64,000 nt of DNA from Parapedobacter sp037190485 (lineage in GTDB: Bacteria; Bacteroidota; Bacteroidia; Sphingobacteriales; Sphingobacteriaceae): contig JBBCJB010000006.1 in NCBI GenBank assembly GCA_037190485.1, forward strand, positions 62,001 to 126,000, written 5' to 3'. Below the pieces are notes generated by a model. That model saw only the letters and a list, made by a program, of their open reading frames with translations. It made no database searches and was not told the DNA's origin. The stretch's first letter is position 1, and each line of letters opens with the position of its first letter. Below, piece by piece: positions 61,620-64,000 of this stretch. The translations under genes and the position numbers were made by a program.

Positions 61620-62552
61620 CTACTGATAGGGTTCGTACGCTTCATCTAAAGGGAATAGTCCCCCTTCATACAAATACTCCCAGGTAGTACTGCCTTCTAC
61701 AAAAGGTTTTGATTGCCAATAATTTTTGATGTATTGATTATTTTTGTCTTTTATATATTCCTCGAACCAACGATAATCCACTTTAATTACTCTGACAAGG
61801 CCGGCATGTCGAACTATGATTACTCTTGGTTCTTTTCTTTGTGTATTTCCAAACATTTCGGTCATGTTGTCTGCTGAGGCTTCTGAATAATCCATTAGGT
61901 AAATGGCGGAAAGTCTGCTTGGCGCCCAATCACATACTTCACGTCTGACCTCTTCAAATTTTAGCTCAATTTCAGTCATTCCCAATATTTTTAGCTCCAT
62001 TTCATTATAATTTAAAGCGTTATTTTTCCGAATTTTCGAAGCTTCAATCACGTTCCGATACCCTCTGGGTGACATAAATTCAATTGGTTTGTCAAATAAA
62101 TCATCGCGTAGTTGGTCGATGGATAGCATATAAATAAATGGTTTATTGATATTCTTAAGAGAAGTAACCATTGATGGTGTAAACATTGCACCAACGTTAT
62201 TGAGCATAATGTCTGTGAATTTATTAGCTTGATCAATTAGGTGAATAAATTTCTTGTCTTCGACCAAGATGTTTTTTATATCCTCAATGTCATTAGTCTG
62301 GCAGTATGGGGCACGATTTGGGCCGAATGTTCGAAGGGTATTATCATCTATTAACTCTGTGAAAAGTGCTCTTTGATTGACTACTCCTCTAGTTTGGGTA
62401 TATAATGTGTCGAAACTGCAAGGGAAGGGAATTCGTTCGTTAGTTTCCTCGATGATGTAGTCATATCGTTGTCCTTTGAGAAAAAGAATGCTCCCAAAAG
62501 CGTATTTTTCTAAAAGTTCCGCGAGCTGGATGAGTTTAGTTATTGGCGTCAT
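61620..62552 (-). CDS. Hypothetical protein of an unknown two-gene unit (second gene)
   Basis: 310-aa soluble protein, no recognised family. A helical N-terminus is followed by FLKGQRYDYIIEETNERIPFP, and the C-terminal third holds VRREVCDWAPSRLSAIYLMD and NYWQSKPFVEGSTTWEYLYEG. The APSR-Lxxxxx element recalls a motif present in some ADP-ribosyltransferase-like toxin families (such as DUF2441-type), but no triad can be assigned. It follows the membrane protein gene by 42 bp. Could be the effector of a defence or toxin module; unproven. Confidence 0.55.
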   Translation of the reverse strand: MTPITKLIQLAELLEKYAFGSILFLKGQRYDYIIEETNERIPFPCSFDTLYTQTRGVVNQRALFTELIDDNTLRTFGPNRAPYCQTNDIEDIKNILVEDKKFIHLIDQANKFTDIMLNNVGAMFTPSMVTSLKNINKPFIYMLSIDQLRDDLFDKPIEFMSPRGYRNVIEASKIRKNNALNYNEMELKILGMTEIELKFEEVRREVCDWAPSRLSAIYLMDYSEASADNMTEMFGNTQRKEPRVIIVRHAGLVRVIKVDYRWFEEYIKDKNNQYIKNYWQSKPFVEGSTTWEYLYEGGLFPLDEAYEPYQ

Positions 62553-62594
62553 AGTTTAAACAAAGTGTCTAGGACTTGTTCGGTAGCACTTGGA

Positions 62595-63638
62595 CTAGGC
62601 GGCCTTGCTATTTTGGTTTTCGATAAAAGATTTATCAAAATTTCCGAATTTTTCACTTAATCTGCTGCATATTCCAGCCAAAACATTTGTGTTTGCTTTT
62701 CCGTTTTCGTAAAAATTAGAATAGTTTTGGTAGATGCTTTCCGCTCTTCTCAAAAGATTCGGGATAGTTGAATCTTCGTAATAAGGATAGTAATCAGGTG
62801 TATTGAATAATGCGAGAAGGGGGACAATATAGCTGTTTTTTAAAATGGACGCAGTGTTATTTTTACCCCTTAGTTCTCGCGTTATATTATCGATCTGTTG
62901 GTGAAATGCTGCAAATATGGCTGGATTCTTATCAGGATTTGTTCTCTGATATTCATCAATGTAAATAGGTCGACCAGATACGGGAAGCATGATAGCGCCA
63001 ATCCTCGTGCTAATTTCAGAAAGGACCTCTTCAAATTCTCTTTGATAGGAGTTAGATTGGTCGATGAATTTGGGTACAAAATCCGCGTGCGGATCCATGA
63101 ACCCGGAAATCTCGGCGATATCCCTCCAAAATCCAGAGAATAATTCTTTCCCTTGTCGTTCGGAAATCATAGAACCAAATGCGTCGAAAACGTCTTCATA
63201 CTTTAGGTGGCCAATCTGTTTATGCGAAAATACTCTATAGTTTTTCAGTGGATAAGGTTCGCTTGAATCAATATTTAATAATTGTGCTATATCAGCGAAG
63301 ATTTCTCGTTGTTCCTCAAGTTCTTTTGATAAATTATCGGAATTTATGAATAATAACTCGCGTATCTGGGCCCTCTTTTCTTCGATTTGCTTCTTAAGTT
63401 TTCTCCTGTCAAAATACTGACCCAAGTAAAATACAAGAGTCGAAATAAAGAGCGTTGTTAAACACGTAAAAATAGCGTCTGCTGAGATTTTTTCTAAAAA
63501 TTCCATGTTTGAAAGTATAAGGAATAATGAGGTTGACAATATAGAATAGAATGCAATGAACCTATCGAAAGTTTCTGAGGGATATTTATAAAAAAAATCA
63601 AAGATAACCTTGAACATAAAATATAATTGCTTTTTCAA
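62595..63638 (-). CDS. Hypothetical two-span membrane protein (first gene of the unit)
   Basis: 347-aa protein. Two hydrophobic segments lie at about residues 26-45 (FIAFYSILSTSLFLILSNM) and 53-74 (ADAIFTCLTTLFISTLVFYLGQYF), followed by a basic turn and a cytoplasmic helical domain of about 260 residues with coiled-coil start (RRKLKKQIEEKRAQIRELL). No family recognised. It precedes the gene at 61620-62552 on the same strand, so a membrane sensor or anchor plus soluble partner is a fair guess. Confidence 0.6.
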   Translation of the reverse strand: MKKQLYFMFKVIFDFFYKYPSETFDRFIAFYSILSTSLFLILSNMEFLEKISADAIFTCLTTLFISTLVFYLGQYFDRRKLKKQIEEKRAQIRELLFINSDNLSKELEEQREIFADIAQLLNIDSSEPYPLKNYRVFSHKQIGHLKYEDVFDAFGSMISERQGKELFSGFWRDIAEISGFMDPHADFVPKFIDQSNSYQREFEEVLSEISTRIGAIMLPVSGRPIYIDEYQRTNPDKNPAIFAAFHQQIDNITRELRGKNNTASILKNSYIVPLLALFNTPDYYPYYEDSTIPNLLRRAESIYQNYSNFYENGKANTNVLAGICSRLSEKFGNFDKSFIENQNSKAA

Positions 63639-63670
63639 ATCCCATTCAAAAATAAGTATAAGATTTATAG

Positions 63671-64000
63671 TTAACGGTTGCTAATACTAAAATACACCTT
63701 CCTCCCACAATCATTCTTTCCATCATTTAGCTTTTTGCCTTTTTTCCTGCCGTCACAAAAATCAATCAACGTTTTAATCATGTGTCGGGGATGAAAATCT
63801 CCGCCGAAATGCTTGCGGCATTCGATAAGCACGTCCAATGCCGTTTTCGGCACGGTGAAAAATCCATCGTCGATTAGCGCGTCGATGTAAGATTTGACTT
63901 CTTCCGGTTCGGAAGTTTTCAGTGGGGTAGGAAGGATGTCGTCTTTCCGCTCCTGTGTGAATGTATGGTAGGGGATATAATCGCCCGTTGCGTTCTGGAT
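63671..64000 (-). CDS. Hypothetical protein, 3' part (runs off the window)
   Basis: At least 109 codons are open on the minus strand up to the window edge; the start is outside. The visible part reads ...GDYIPYHTFTQERKDDILPTPL, PEEVKSYIDALIDDGFFTV, DVLIECRKHFGGDFHPRHMIKTLIDF and ends in DCGRKVYFSISNR. Basic and helical, no family recognised. A GTG at 63853 is internal and not a start. Confidence 0.55.
   Translation of the reverse strand: MQNATGDYIPYHTFTQERKDDILPTPLKTSEPEEVKSYIDALIDDGFFTVPKTALDVLIECRKHFGGDFHPRHMIKTLIDFCDGRKKGKKLNDGKNDCGRKVYFSISNR

Noticed and set aside
63671..63853. A complete 60-aa protein starting at the GTG at 63853
   Set aside because: The frame stays open upstream to the window edge with normal composition, so this is the end of a longer gene.

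Overview
The window looks like the chromosome of a fairly GC-rich member of the Bacteroidota, most likely the Sphingobacteriaceae or a near relative. The evidence is Bacteroidota-type promoters (TAnnTTTG, several with a TTTG box about 19-20 bp upstream), a BshB1 bacillithiol deacetylase, a DUF4294 protein, DUF1573 and SusE/RCC1-like lipoproteins, short-Q-loop CydA, and a homogentisate pathway under an AraC regulator. No rRNA, tRNA or CRISPR array was seen.

Region 1 (1-31.8 kb) is ordinary GC-rich chromosome: M16 peptidase tail, pabB, purA, a Fur-family regulator, a RelA/SpoT homologue, DUF4294, bshB1, an IscA-type protein, cydAB, an orphan membrane histidine kinase, two thioredoxin-fold proteins, an NlpC/P60 lipoprotein, engB, a UbiA-family prenyltransferase, topA, cmk, an aminotransferase, DUF1573, hpd-hmgA, then a looser set of accessory genes (AraC regulators, short-chain dehydrogenase, methyltransferase, RCC1-repeat lipoprotein, a fused double-thioredoxin protein).

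Region 2 (32-43.4 kb) is a gene graveyard. A few intact genes (YdeI-like, DUF2167, two unknowns, a YhcG/DUF1016 nuclease) sit among repeated, decayed pieces of the same few genes: RhuM/Fic-like, serine hydrolase (class C beta-lactamase fold), an outer-membrane barrel C-terminus, AlbA_2-type regulators, a DUF4143 ATPase and a metal-site lipoprotein. A degenerate direct repeat of about 370-390 bp is present at both ends of this zone.

Region 3 (43.4-64 kb) is visibly more AT-rich and is a defence island. In order: a discoidin-domain membrane protein, an Mrr-type nuclease, a PD-(D/E)XK nuclease, a Wadjet-type JetABCD condensin system followed by an apparent ADP-ribosyltransferase-like gene, an unknown gene, a compact four-gene peptide-modification cluster, a Septu-type PtuA-PtuB pair, IS21-like terminal repeats, an unknown two-gene unit and a partial gene at the window edge.

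The most interesting item is the four-gene cluster at 56177-58885. A 57-residue peptide ends in three aromatic/His-Asn-Arg triads (YNR, HNR, HNR) and its gene overlaps a radical SAM/SPASM maturase, which overlaps a 2-oxoglutarate/Fe(II) oxygenase, which overlaps an HExxH protein. This is the layout of a ribosomally made, cyclophane-crosslinked and probably hydroxylated peptide, here placed between two anti-phage/anti-plasmid systems and without an obvious transporter or protease.
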